A stretch of DNA of 64,000 bases from Desmodesmus armatus (lineage: Eukaryota; Chlorophyta; Chlorophyceae; Sphaeropleales; Scenedesmaceae): contig VIIQ02000120.1 of the NCBI GenBank assembly GCA_007449985.2, positions 1 to 64,000 on the forward strand, in the 5' to 3' direction. The position numbers and the translations under genes are program-made. A model generated the notes under the pieces. That model was not told where the DNA came from. It made no database searches and saw only the letters and a list, made by a program, of their open reading frames with translations. Below are positions 44,174 through 55,300 of this stretch, piece by piece. Position 1 is the stretch's first letter, and every line of letters begins with the position of its first letter.

Positions 44174-46169
44174 ATGTCTCGCCTCGCGTCCCTGCCAGAT
44201 GAGGTCCTCAAGCTCGTGATGCAGCATGTGCCAGTAAAGGAGCGCCTGACCAGCTGCTGCCTGATCAACAGCAGGCTGCATGCAGCAGCTGTCGCAGCTA
44301 CACAGCAGCTAGGGCTTGGAGGTTACTTCACCATCCCTGCGGTCAACGATGTCCGTGTGACATCTCCTGAGGGTGCACGCTCAGCCCTGAACTGGCTTGA
44401 TCACCAGGGAGAGCACTTAACATCCCTGAGGGTGGGAAGCTTCGACGAGACGCTGCGCCAGCTTCCCTGTCCCAATCTGCTGCAGCTGTACATGGGTCAA
44501 GGGTGCAGTGTGCAGCTTGGGCCAGCAGCAGATGGCAGTCCAGGTGTGATCCAGGCCTGCAGCAAGCTGACAAAGCTGGAGCTGTCGTCGTGCGACGTCA
44601 TGGACGCCCCAGGTGAAGCCGTGGTGGACGGCCTGTCCAGCCTGGTGCACTTGAACTGGTGGCCTACAGGGCAGTGGACCCTTTCAGCGGCGACGTTGCC
44701 TTGCATGCACCACCTGACTTTTTTGCAGTTTTGCAACCCATCTGTTGAGAACTTGCAACAGCTGGGTGGCCTTACCGACCTGCAAGATTTGTGCGTGTGG
44801 GCTCAGGATGATGATGTGGTCCTTGGCCCCAGCAGCATACCTTGGTTTACCTTCCCTGCCCGCCTCACAAGGCTTGAGCTGAAGTTTTTAGTGGAGGTTG
44901 AGGTGCTGTCACTAGTCCCAACAACATTGAAGCACTTCGCTCTCGGATGTAGTATTGTGGGCCCTTTGGGAGCTGAGGGGCTTGGCTCTTCTTTGTCTGG
45001 CATAGCTCGGCTGCAGCACCTGACTACGCTCTTTGTTCGCATTGAGCCTGAAGGTTTGTTGGACTCCGTCTGGCCTCCGCCTTGCCGTGCATACTCTGCT
45101 CTCACGGCCAGCAGCAATCTGGTGGAGTTCAGTTTAGAGTGTGCTGACTTGCCAGAAGGTATCTGGCCGTTTGTGTTTCCTGCTGGGCACAAGCTGCCAC
45201 ACCTCACTTCCCTCATGATTGAGGAGCTTGTCAGGGATCCTGCGCCTGCCCTGTGGGGTGCAGCAGACATTGCGAGCCTTGTCAGCTGTTGCCCCAACCT
45301 GTGCACACTTGACACGATGTATCTGCAGCGGGGCCCGCATGTGGCTCAACTGCAGCAGCTCACAGCCTTGACTAGGGCTGTTGTGGTGTTCGTTATGGAT
45401 GGTGAGGTAGCAGCTTTTGAGCAGTCCGTGAAGGGCCTGGCAGCTGTCACACAGTTGCGGTGTTTGCATCTGTATAAGTACAACCACAGTGTGAGTGTTG
45501 GATCACTGCTGCCGTTGACCAGCCTCACAGCCCTCACTGAGTTACGTTTTCATGATGACGACAATAATGTGTTTGTCCAGTTGACGCAGGTAAGCCCTGT
45601 GTGTCCTTCGGCAACCAATGATAGGGCTAGCTGAGCAGCACATGGCAGTCGTGTGGCACATGGCAGCAGCAGCAGCATGCTTGGCATTTTTCTGCACAAC
45701 AAAGTCACACATGCTACATGTATGCCATATGCGTACACACAGTTGAGGATTGAATGAGTACAGTTGCTTGAGCTTTGCTTGAGTACAGTTGCAAATGCTT
45801 GTGTGAGGAAGGCAAGCCACCTGGTGCTGTGGAGCTGTTGCTGAACGTCCTGTCAATGTGTGCTTGCTGCAGAAAAAAACCAGCGTGGAGGTGTGGCTGC
45901 AGCTGCTGGAGCGCTGTGCTGCAGACCCCAACTGCCAGCCCACAGCCCTGCGCACCCTGGCACAGCAGCTTGCTGAGCAAAGAGCCCTGACAGGCCAACA
46001 GCAGCAGCAGCTTGCTGCTCAGCAGCAGCAGTCGGCCATGCAACAGCGGCAGCTGTCAGCGCAGCAGGAGGTTGTGGCGGAGCAGGGTGCGCAGATTGCG
46101 GGGCTGCAGGGGCAGCTTCAGGCAATGCAGGCCCAGCTGCAGGAGCTGCGGCAGCGGCAGCAGCAGTGA
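44174..46169 (+). CDS. F-box/LRR/coiled-coil family member 8 (intact)
   Basis: 570 aa, no frame problem. ATG 44174 (MSRLASLPDEVLKLVMQHVPV, then ERLTSCCLINSRLHAAAVAAT). Exon 1 44174-45589 (472 codons, CAG|GTAAGC), exon 2 45873-46169 (TGCAG|AAAAAAACC). LRR part is closest to member 3 by eye (NDVRV, ARSALNWLDHQGEHLTSLRV, GPAADGSPGV). Exon 2 reads KKTSVEVWLQLLERCAADPNC, changing the usual PDVW to VEVW, then a coiled coil with runs of QQQ and the common ending QAQLQELRQRQQQ. Confidence 0.9.
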
Positions 46170-46858
46170 GAGGGTAGGATTCAGTGCTCTTTGGCAGCTT
46201 GTGAGTGTGCTGAGGTCTGTTTTGCAGCAGGAGTGTGCTGCTGGCGTTTGCAACCCGTAGTTTGATTGTGTTTTGGCACCTGCAATGTGCTGCAGCTGCT
46301 GAGTATTCTTGGGAGGTTATGCATGCAGTTGACTGTCTGTATGGCTGCCATTCCTTCCAGGTATCAGACTGTCGAGAGGGAGCTGCCGTAATGTTGGCGG
46401 CTAGCATGAGGGTGTGGGGGTGTATCGCACTGTGCTGCCTGGCAGGTGCACCCTTGTTGGCACCTGCCACTTACCCTGTAGCACCAGGAATCATATGTCT
46501 TCTGGTGATGGTTTTTGAACTTCCAAACAGCAGCTGACAGCTGACATGATGGGTGGTGCATCGAGGACCCCAGTGGCCCACCTTGTGGATTCCTGTAAGC
46601 TGTTCCTCTGAAAATTTCATACCAACCAACACGCCGAGTACTCACAGATCAATTTATCGCAACTGAACACAACCACAGACCAGGTGGCAGTTATTTCAAG
46701 TCTGTTCGAACTTCAAGTCTGTTCGAACGTCAATGACGAGGTGGACTACAACCCCCCCCCTTGCGACTCCACTCAACTGGTCATATAATTGTGGCACGCC
46801 GATCACGAAACCGTTTCTGCACCAGCAACAATCCAGCAGCTCCAGTTCCGTGATCAGC
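46170..46858. other. Intergenic between family member 8 and the Tudor-like gene
   Basis: 3' flank of member 8 and promoter/5' leader of the next gene, including the 17-bp repeat at 46695. Confidence 0.5.
46695..46728. promoter_or_regulatory. 17-bp tandem repeat upstream of the Tudor-like gene
   Basis: TTCAAGTCTGTTCGAAC occurs twice in direct tandem, each containing the TTCGAA palindrome, 130-164 bases before the ATG at 46859. A transcription-factor site pair is plausible but unproven. Confidence 0.5.
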
Positions 46859-49800
46859 ATGGCCGAGCAGAACGGCAGCAACGCTCCAGCTTTGCCTTGG
46901 GCTGCCCAGCAAGGAGCTAATGCAGACGTGAAGCCTGTACAGGACACGAATGAACCCACGACGGTTCGACTAGAGGACCTTCAGCCCGTGAGCACACAGC
47001 AGCTGGGCCTTGAGCCAGGAGCAAGGATTGAGGTGAGCTGTAGGCAGCGACGCCCTCAACTCAGGAGTGCGTCTGTCATGTTTCTGATCAGCCACACTCT
47101 TTCCTGCAGGTCATGTGGGAGGTCACAACAGAGGAGGCAGCAGGAGATGCCAGCAGCAGGGTGAGCCCATGCCCACTTGCCTGCCCCGTGCGATTGGCAG
47201 TTGGTCACATGACAGCTGGACACATCTGCGTGTGCAGGACCCATCGTAGAGTGCAGCTTGACGTAGCAGATACCCACTGCCAGGGCAGTGCTTGTGCTCA
47301 GGGCATCACAGTCAACGGCAGTGCACCACTCAGGCCGCACTTGCAGCACATCCCTGTTGCTTTTGGGGGGAGGGGGGGGGATGTGTTGCCTGACAATACC
47401 TACATCAACGCGATCCCCCACTCAAATTGACTGTGCTGACTGTGCTGATTGTGTCCTGCAGTGGTTCCCTGCCAGCATTTCCTGCACTACCTCAGCACAG
47501 GACCCAGTGCAGGACCCCGCCAGCACATCAGAAGCCCCCACCAGCACATCTGGAATTGCGGCCAAGCAGCTGCACCAGCAGCACCGCTGCATACTCAAGT
47601 GAGCACCAGCCCGCCACTGACTGTCTCACTCTTTTAGCTGTACATGCAGCCCCTTCACTACAGGCGCCTTAGCTGCCTTTTCCTGTTCAGCACTCCCACA
47701 TGCAGTTGTACTTCTGAGCTTGGCTTGACTTAGCCCCAGCCAGTCCTGCAGCTGCCACGCAACTGTCAGCCCCCAGCACAGCGTGATAACAAAGTGTCCG
47801 ACTGGCTGGCGCCCACACTAGGTATTGTGCTGCTGTGCATCAGGCAATGCATCCAGCCCATGCTGACTGTACACCTTGGGCCTCTTCTACACCAGGCCCA
47901 CGCCACCAGCTGTAGCAGGCAGCTCGACATCTGATCATGGCCATGCAATGTTTTATGCATGCACTCCTGTGCTGTGCTGAGGCTTTTGTGCTGTCCTGCA
48001 CTGTCTGTTGTGTGCTGCGCAGGTATGATGGCAGCGAGGAGTTCCCAGAGGAGACTGCCACAGTGCTGCTGCTGTCAGAGCGTGAGTGAACCCCCCCCAC
48101 ACATGTACTTCACCCTGGATGCACTTGCCACGCACATTGCTCATGCCAGCACAGACGCTCTGAACCATCAACCACATGAATCCTCAACTTGGACAGTGTC
48201 ACATCGTGGTGTGTCTCTCCTTTGACATAGCTCTCTGCTGCCTCTCTCCTGTCCCGTGCTGTCCTGCATTGCAGACGAGCTGTATGACCTGGAGAGGCGT
48301 GACACCATGGTGTGGCGGCGTGAGGGCGACAGCTTCGAGCCAGCAGAGGAGTCGGATGAAGAGGAGGGGGAGGAGGATGCGGGCGACGCCAGCGACATGG
48401 AGTGAGTGCGAGCTGTGTTTTCAAGGGGTGGGGGGGGCAGCTTTGAGGGTGTTGATCAGCAAACCCTGGAGAATATTCAAGATGGATGCGCAAACACCTC
48501 TGGCGCCAAAGATGTGTCTTGGGATGAGGTAAGGAGTCAGATGAAGAGGAGGAGGAGGACGCGGGAGAGGCCAGCGACATGGAGTGAGCGCTGTGCATTG
48601 TGGCTGTGCTTTCATTAGGGGTAGGGAGCAGGTTCAAGGCCAGCGACATGGAGTGAGTGCTGGCTTTGGCTGCATTGTGGCGAAGAGAGGGAGGGGGGGG
48701 GGGTGAGCAGTTCCGAGGATGTTTATCAGTGAGTCATGTAGGGGTTTGAGTGATGTTGCAGCAGGCACACACCTTGGGCGCCAAATTTGTGTTTTGGAGG
48801 GGGTAAGGTAGGCAGGCAAGGCTCAGTAAGCTGGAGAAGGAGGCGCGGACCAGCAACATGCAGCTAGTGTGGGCTTGCTTTGTCCCAACACCCTCTGACT
48901 GCGAGAATGAGCATGTTGTTTGATGACAAATTGTTTGATAACTCCTGGCAGGGTTGATGGGACGTGTGGGCCAAACTGTTTTGCAAAGGAGCAAAGGGCC
49001 TCGCAGGACCCAGTGGTGGGCAAGGTTGTGCTGTTGAAAGAGAAGCCCTCGTCACTTACTGCATCCCCCCTGCCCCTGTCTCTTCCTCACACTTGTGCCT
49101 TCTCTATGCCCCCCTCCCATTCCTAACAATCGCTGTCCATGTTGATGCACTCCCCCCACCCCCACCCCCCTTACACACCCAGGGTGTCCCCTGAGGAGGC
49201 TGCTGCTGCTGAGGCTGCCATGATGGAGCGGCTCACGTCCCTCACGCAGACGGAGAAGCAGAAACAGGACCTGGTGGCAGGCTACAACGACTTCAAAAAC
49301 CAGTTCAAGTGAGTGACAGAGATTCGCAGCCAGGTTGGCAGAGATTGGCAGCCAGACGTTGGCAGCCAGGAGTGCAAAGCTCAGAATGGCAGACTATCGT
49401 TGGGCCATTGTAATTGATATTCCCACCCAGTGAGCACTTGCTGGCTGGCTATAATGACTCAGAAACCAATGCAACCCAGTTCAGGTGGCGGGGAGCGTCA
49501 TGGTGGCGGGGAGCGTCATGGAATTAAGTTGGTATCACATGGGCGTTTTTCCGGGCGGGCGCGGCGGGCGGGGCTACATGATGCTGGCACACTTCCCTGT
49601 CCCTTCACACAAACCGCCCACACATTCGCACCCCATAGCCCACCCTGCACACCTTTCACCATGTGCTTTGTATGCCCCCCACCCTCTCCCCCTGCAGGGC
49701 GTTCATTGCCGCCAAGGCCTCGTGTGCTGAGGGTGGTGACGTGCTGATCACCACCTCCAACGTGCTCATCAGCCCAACCTCTAGCATTCTCAATACTAAC

Positions 49801-50117
49801 ATAGCATGTGCACGCCCCCCCCCCCCCCTTTGGCCTCGCAGGGCATTCGTCGCCGCGAAGGCTTCGTGTTCGGAGGGTGGTGACGTGCTGACCACCACCT
49901 CTGACGTGCTCATTTGCCCAACCTCTGGCATTCTCAATACTAACATAGCATGTGCCCCTTGCCCCCCCCCCCCCCGCCCCCGCCGGGCAGGGCGTTCATT
50001 GCTGCCAAGGCCTCGTGTGCTGATGGTGGTGACGTGCTGATCACCACCTCTGATGTGGAGGAGTTCAAGGCCATGATGAACACGCAGCGCGCAACAGCAG
50101 GCGCACACAGGCGGTAA
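46859..50117 (+). CDS. Small acidic nuclear-type protein with a possible Tudor/agenet-like domain
   Basis: 266 aa. Exons 46859-47032, 47110-47160, 47462-47598, 48023-48081, 48275-48401, 49183-49308, 49991-50117; phases agree and no frame problem. The middle, GARIEVMWEV.. WFPASI.. HRCILKYDGSEEFPEETATVLLL then HELYDLERRDTMVWRR, has the spacing of a Tudor/agenet-like barrel (V-W, WFPA, YDG-acidic). This is inference from pattern only. It is followed by a strongly acidic block (EESDEEEGEEDAGDASDME), a helical segment (AAAAEAAMMERLTSLTQTEK) and the tail AFIAAKASCADGGDVLITTS ending AGAHRR. A chromatin or RNA-binding role would fit, but I do not recognise the family. The ATG at 46859 follows a Ser-rich in-frame leader without a better start. 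Confidence 0.75.
48533..48652 (+). repeat. Two decoy copies of Tudor-like exon 5 3' edge with donor
   Basis: 48533-48582 and 48637-48652 copy the acidic end of exon 5 (GCCAGCGACATGGA then GTGAGYGC), downstream of the true donor at 48402. The first is long enough to keep the GATGAAGAGGAGG acidic block. Confidence 0.85.
49484..49521. repeat. 18-bp tandem duplication
   Basis: GGTGGCGGGGAGCGTCAT twice in a row in the intron before the last exon of the Tudor-like gene. Confidence 0.85.
49698..49945 (+). repeat. Two decoy copies of the Tudor-like last exon 5' edge with acceptor
   Basis: 49698-49800 and 49842-49945 each begin after CAG and copy AFIAAKASC.(E/D)GGDVL.TTS. Each then carries identical non-exon sequence (CATTCTCAATACTAACATAG) and a C-run. 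The unit is about 145 bases; the true exon starts at 49991 and alone continues into VEEFKAMMN. Confidence 0.9.
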
Positions 50118-50235
50118 CCTGGACGCTTCTTGTGATAATGCCCTCTCCAGCTGGGATGATGAACAGGCAGCGCGCAACTGCAGGCGCACACAGGCGGTAA
50201 CCTGGACGCTTTTGGTGATAATGCCCTCTCCAGCT
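50079..50235. repeat. ~80-bp tandem duplication across the stop codon
   Basis: The end of the Tudor-like last exon (ATGAACACGCAGCGCGCAAC.. GGCGGTAACC) and about 45 bases of 3' UTR are repeated at about 50159-50235 with few changes. Confidence 0.88.
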
Positions 50236-51491
50236 GGGCTGGAGCCAAGAGAACTTCGTCCCAAGGTCACCCTGAGCCAGCACTGAACAGCATCAGCAGC
50301 ACTGAGCAGCATCCAGGCAACCTCAGCTGAAGTGTTGCCCAGTGTTGAGGCTGTCTCAGCTGAGTAAGCAGGGCCGAGCTCAGCAGCTGCTGCTGCTGCG
50401 GCTGCTCACAAGCTTCTATCAGGCTTTTGGGGGGGGGGGGGGAAGAGTTTGGGGAAGCCCCAAGAGGCTGTAGGAGTGCAGACAGCAGGACTTGATGCAT
50501 TGATGTGGTTGCGTCAGCTGCAGTCTGCAGCACGGCAGTCGCATTTGCATGATGTGTAGCAGCACTGCATGCTATGGCATGCTTGCGCCTTGCCAAAGCT
50601 CGTGGGTGCACGTCATTCGTGTGTGTGTGTGTGTGGCCATCTGCTGCCGGCACAGCAGCTGCAGCAGCCAGCGCAGCATACGTGCTTGGTGCTGACATCA
50701 GTCACGCCAACAGCACCAGCACCACAGCAGCAGCAGCAGCAGCAGCTGGAGCAGCGGGCAGGGTCCTGGCTGGAGGTGTCAGGGGTAGCTGATGTCTTGG
50801 GGTGTGTAAGGGGGGGGATGTATGTTAGGGCCTGCTTGGTTCAGGGCTGCTAGCGCAAGTTGGCATTTTTGTAGCTTCTGCATGGTACCAACCCGTGTAC
50901 AGTACACCGTCTGTGCAATATCATTCTCTGTGTGTGGTGGGCCCGCAGTACTCGTCAAGCTAATCATTACAGGCTGTAGCGCCAGCCTGTGCTGCAGTCG
51001 ATGTGGCTTCACAAGCAGACACTCTTCCCAACAGCTGTTGTGTGTGTGCCTCCTTTGTCAATGCATTTGTTGCCAAGTATCAGATGGTGTTGGCACACTG
51101 GGGCTGATGTCAAAGGTCAGCGCTTCAGGTCTTGCTTGTCTTGTTGCCTGTGTGTGACACAACTGAGAGGTTACACTTGTTCTGAGTTCACTGAGTGTTG
51201 AGACAGTTGACAAATAGGTGTATCTCATCATCAAGTGCGCAATAAGAATTGTGCAGCATGTCCCCTGCATGCATCTTCAACCTGATCGATGAGAAAGGAG
51301 GGAAAGGTCACGTTCGCCTTATCTGCGCGTCTACCTAGCGACTCCAGGCTACAACAAGCATAATTCAGCGCTCGATAGGCTCTTCTTTCGTGTGGGGACC
51401 CAGTCGTGGTGTCGAGCAGTGCCGGAAGTTTTGGATCGCACGCTACTGCTGTGCTGCAATTTCCCACAGATCGCCCAACATCCTTAGAGCC
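50118..51491. other. Intergenic between the Tudor-like gene and LANCL
   Basis: Holds the tandem duplication above, a G-run at about 50429-50442, CAG-rich stretches and a short (TG)n at about 50609-50632. No gene recognised. The LANCL promoter should lie in its last part. Confidence 0.5.
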
Positions 51492-51991
51492 ATGGGGCAG
51501 AGTTACTTTCATAACGCCATGGTTATAGGTGCCGAGCTGGACGGGGACGATGTGGACTCAGTCATACTGAAGGCAGCAGCAGCAGCTCTCAAGGTGTGAC
51601 AGTGCTGGGCACTAGGTGCCCCCTGCAGCTGTAGCCTACTGTGACACCAATTATGCAACAGGAACCCTGTTTGTTTTTGGATACCAAACGAACTGTCAAA
51701 GTGGATTGCCTGACATGAGATTGATGCCCCATTGCAATTTGGTGCCCAATCGCCATGTCAGCACCTGCACTGTGCCAGTCATTCTGAGACGTCCATCACC
51801 TTTTATAAATTGCTGATGCTGTTGCTGTCCTGCCAGGAGGTGAAGGCATGTGCGCTGAAGCACCGGGATGTGTCAGGGGGAGGCATCTACGTTGGGCTGG
51901 GTGGAGTGGGCCTCACATACCTGCGCATGGCACAGCAGGTGCAGAGGGGATTCAAGTGAGCGGATATGGGTGACATTGTCATCAACATCAG

Positions 51992-52034
<43 letters not shown>

Positions 52035-52361
52035 CCAGCACCAGCACCAGCAGCACAGCAGCACAGCAGCAGCAGGCAGGGGCAGCAGGGCTTCAAGTGA
52101 GCAGACATGCGATAGCATCACCATCGTCAACAGCAGCAGCAGCAGCAGCACTAGCAGTAGCAGCTGCAGGGCTTCAAGCGAGCAGACAGGGATTGACCCC
52201 TTCACAACCCCACTTCTAGACTGCGCGGCTACGGTGTGAAGGGTAGGGGCTTCGTGGTGAATGGGGGGTTGCCCGTCTAGCAATCATCATCATCAGCACC
52301 AACTGCAGAGCTTCGAGTGAGCAGCACCAGCAGCAGAAGAGCAAGGCATTGATGCAGCACC

Positions 52362-52393
<32 letters not shown>

Positions 52394-55300
52394 GTAGGTA
52401 TGCCCATGGGTCTTACCTGAAGAAGCACTCAGTGTCTCACAGCTTGGCACTGGCCCAGCAGTTTTTTGAGGAGGCAGACAAGCTCATGGCACAAAAGAGG
52501 GTGAGCATGAAAGTTTGCGGTCCTGCTGTGGGTTGGAGCCGACCACTGAAACTGAGGCCGTGTAGCCAGTGATCATCATGCTACAGTCATGCCTCGTCAT
52601 TGATTGGTTTTGGCCTTTGTTTGACAAGAACATGTGAAACCACCCACAGGACCTTGGCAAGTCTGCTTAGCTCTGCGGGAGGTATGGTGGAGAGAAAGAG
52701 TTGCGGTTCTGGGGGTTGCGATGCAGTGTGATGCTCTTGTAAGGGTAAGAAGTTGCATACATGGGGAGTATGACCCTTACAAGAGCATCACACTGCATTG
52801 CAACCCCCAAATTTTACTCCTGGGAAGCCCTGGCCATCCACTCCGGAGGAATTTTGAACGCTTGACATACCCTCCTTGCCCGCCTTTGCTGCATGCCCCT
52901 GCAGGTGACCTTCCTTGAGGGTGCTTCTGGCCTGTTGGTGTGTCGTGCTGTGTTGGCCCACATGAATGGAGATGCAGGCACAGTACAGGGCCTTGTGCAG
53001 GTGAGAGACACAAGGCGCCTCAAGCCGCTTGATGTGCAAATCGCACTTCCCATGTCCTGTGCCTCCAACCCCCCCTCCCAATAGAGTGCAACCCACCCAC
53101 ACAGACAACCCTGGACATCATGTCATGACATGATGTCTTGTCATCAGGTCCTGCAATGCCTGTGGGGCTTATGATTGGTATTTCCAAAGGGGTGGGGGTG
53201 TTATGCAGGGTTGCTAAGACGGCTCAAGAGTGGAGATGCAGGCGCTGTGCAGGGCCTTGTGCAGGTGAGAGGCATCAGGCAATTCATGCTGAACTCATCG
53301 TTATATGGCCTCCCAACACATTGTTGCAGTTCCTGTTGCCTTGGCTTTCCCCAACATTTGGCCCTTTGGGGGAGGGGGAGGCCTGCTTCAATCCTTTCAA
53401 CACCGCAAAAGCTGACTGAGCATCTTGGAAGCCAACGTGTGCACATCCAGGGTGTGCTGCCAGATGCCGCCCACATTACGTCATGCTCCCTTCCTGTGCA
53501 AAGCGGTGTATGCGTATAACATCTCCCCCCCCCCCAAACGGCATGTTTGATCCCCCCATCCTGCATCCAGGGTGTGCTGCCTGGTGGTCCAGGCAGCCTG
53601 CATGGGTGATTGCACATGTCACCTATGCCGGATCACAGCACACATAGATGGAGGCAGCTGTGTCCCTCTTATCCTCCCGCTCACTCTCACTCCCCCTTCC
53701 CCCCCCCCCACCCCCCCCCACCCCCCCCGTAGGAGCTGACAGGGCTGTGGGAGTCTTGCATCCAGGGTGTGCTGCATGATGGCGCCTCAAACACATAGCT
53801 GCGGCCACCCTTCCCTGTCACCCGAACTCCTGCCCCCCCCCCTCCCACCCCTCCTGCCCCCACACCCATGTAATCAACCTGCAGAAGGTTACAGGTCTGT
53901 GGGAGCCGCGCATCCAGGGTGCACTGCCTGTACAGATCCTGGCCCAGCACAGATAGGCAGATGTTGTTGCGCCTCAATGTCCTGCCACCCCGCCCCTTCC
54001 GCAGGAGCTTACTGGGCTGTGGGAGTCGCGTATCCAGGGTGTGCTGCCTGATGGGGAGTGTGAGGTGCTGGCAGTTGCACCCACTAGCGGTGGCCACACA
54101 CAACTGAGTGCCGGTCGAACTCCTGCTGCCCTCCCTCCCACCCCCCTCCCACACCTGACTGTCCACACAGGAGCTTACAGGGCTGTGGGAGTCGCGTATT
54201 CAGGGTGCACTGCCTGATGGGGAGTGTGAGGTGCTCTACGGGCGGTCCGGCTACCTGTACAGCCTCACCTGGCTGCAGCAGCAGCTGGGGAGGGACTTGG
54301 TGCCACAACAGCTGATAAAGGTACGTCAAGTGTGCTTGAGGTTGTTTAGTGTGTTAGCCATTGGGGATGCGTGTGTGTGTGTGGGGGGGGGGGGGTGCCG
54401 CATATACAGTTCAACGTGGCAGCAGCAGCTGGGGTGGGACCTGGTGCCACAAAAGCTGATCAAGGTATGCCAAGCTGGCTTGAAGTTGTAGTGTGTGGTT
54501 TGACACAGAGTTTGCACAGAGTGTGTGTGTGTGTGTGTGGGGGGGGGGGGTGTTGCCGCATACACAGTTCGACGTGGCAGCAACAATTGGGCCAAGGTCT
54601 GGTGCCACAACAGCTGATCAAGGTATGTCAAGTGTTCTTGAACTTGTTTAGTGTGTGTGTGTGTGGGGGGGGGGGGGGTGCCGCAAATACAGTTCGACGC
54701 GGCAGCAGTAAGTGGGCCAATATCTGGCGCCTCAGCAGCTTGTCAAGGTATGTTAAGTGTGCTTGAGGTTTATGTTTATAGTCAGTGGTGGAGAGCAATG
54801 GGTTGGCCACATACATAACAATACGTGGCAGCAGCAATGGGCCACAGCACCTGGTCAAGGTTGGTGCATGGGCAGTAATGGATGAGCCTTCCTGGATGAT
54901 TATGCAGGAGGGGGGTGGCCATCACTGTGGCGTGCGCAAGTGTTGCAGTGGGGTGGATAAACTGTGTCTCATGATGGTGTTTGCCGGGTTGCTTAGTTTG
55001 TCAGCAACACCTGAGCGGTGACCTCACATGCACACCTCAATACAGTGCACTTCCACCTTCGCGTTCCTCTCAGCACACCCTGCTGACATGGGCGTGCCCA
55101 CCTTTCCTGTAGGCTGTCGTGCGGCACATACTCGATGAAGGCATGCGGGGCGCGCGGGAGCTGCAGCAGCAGCAGCAGGCCGGCACCGGCAGCAGCGGTA
55201 GCGGTGGCCGGCCCGCCTCCGTTCAGTGGCCGCTGATGTACAGCTGGCACAACAAACAGTACCTGGGGGCAGCACATGGTGAGAGCATGTGCTTCTTTTT

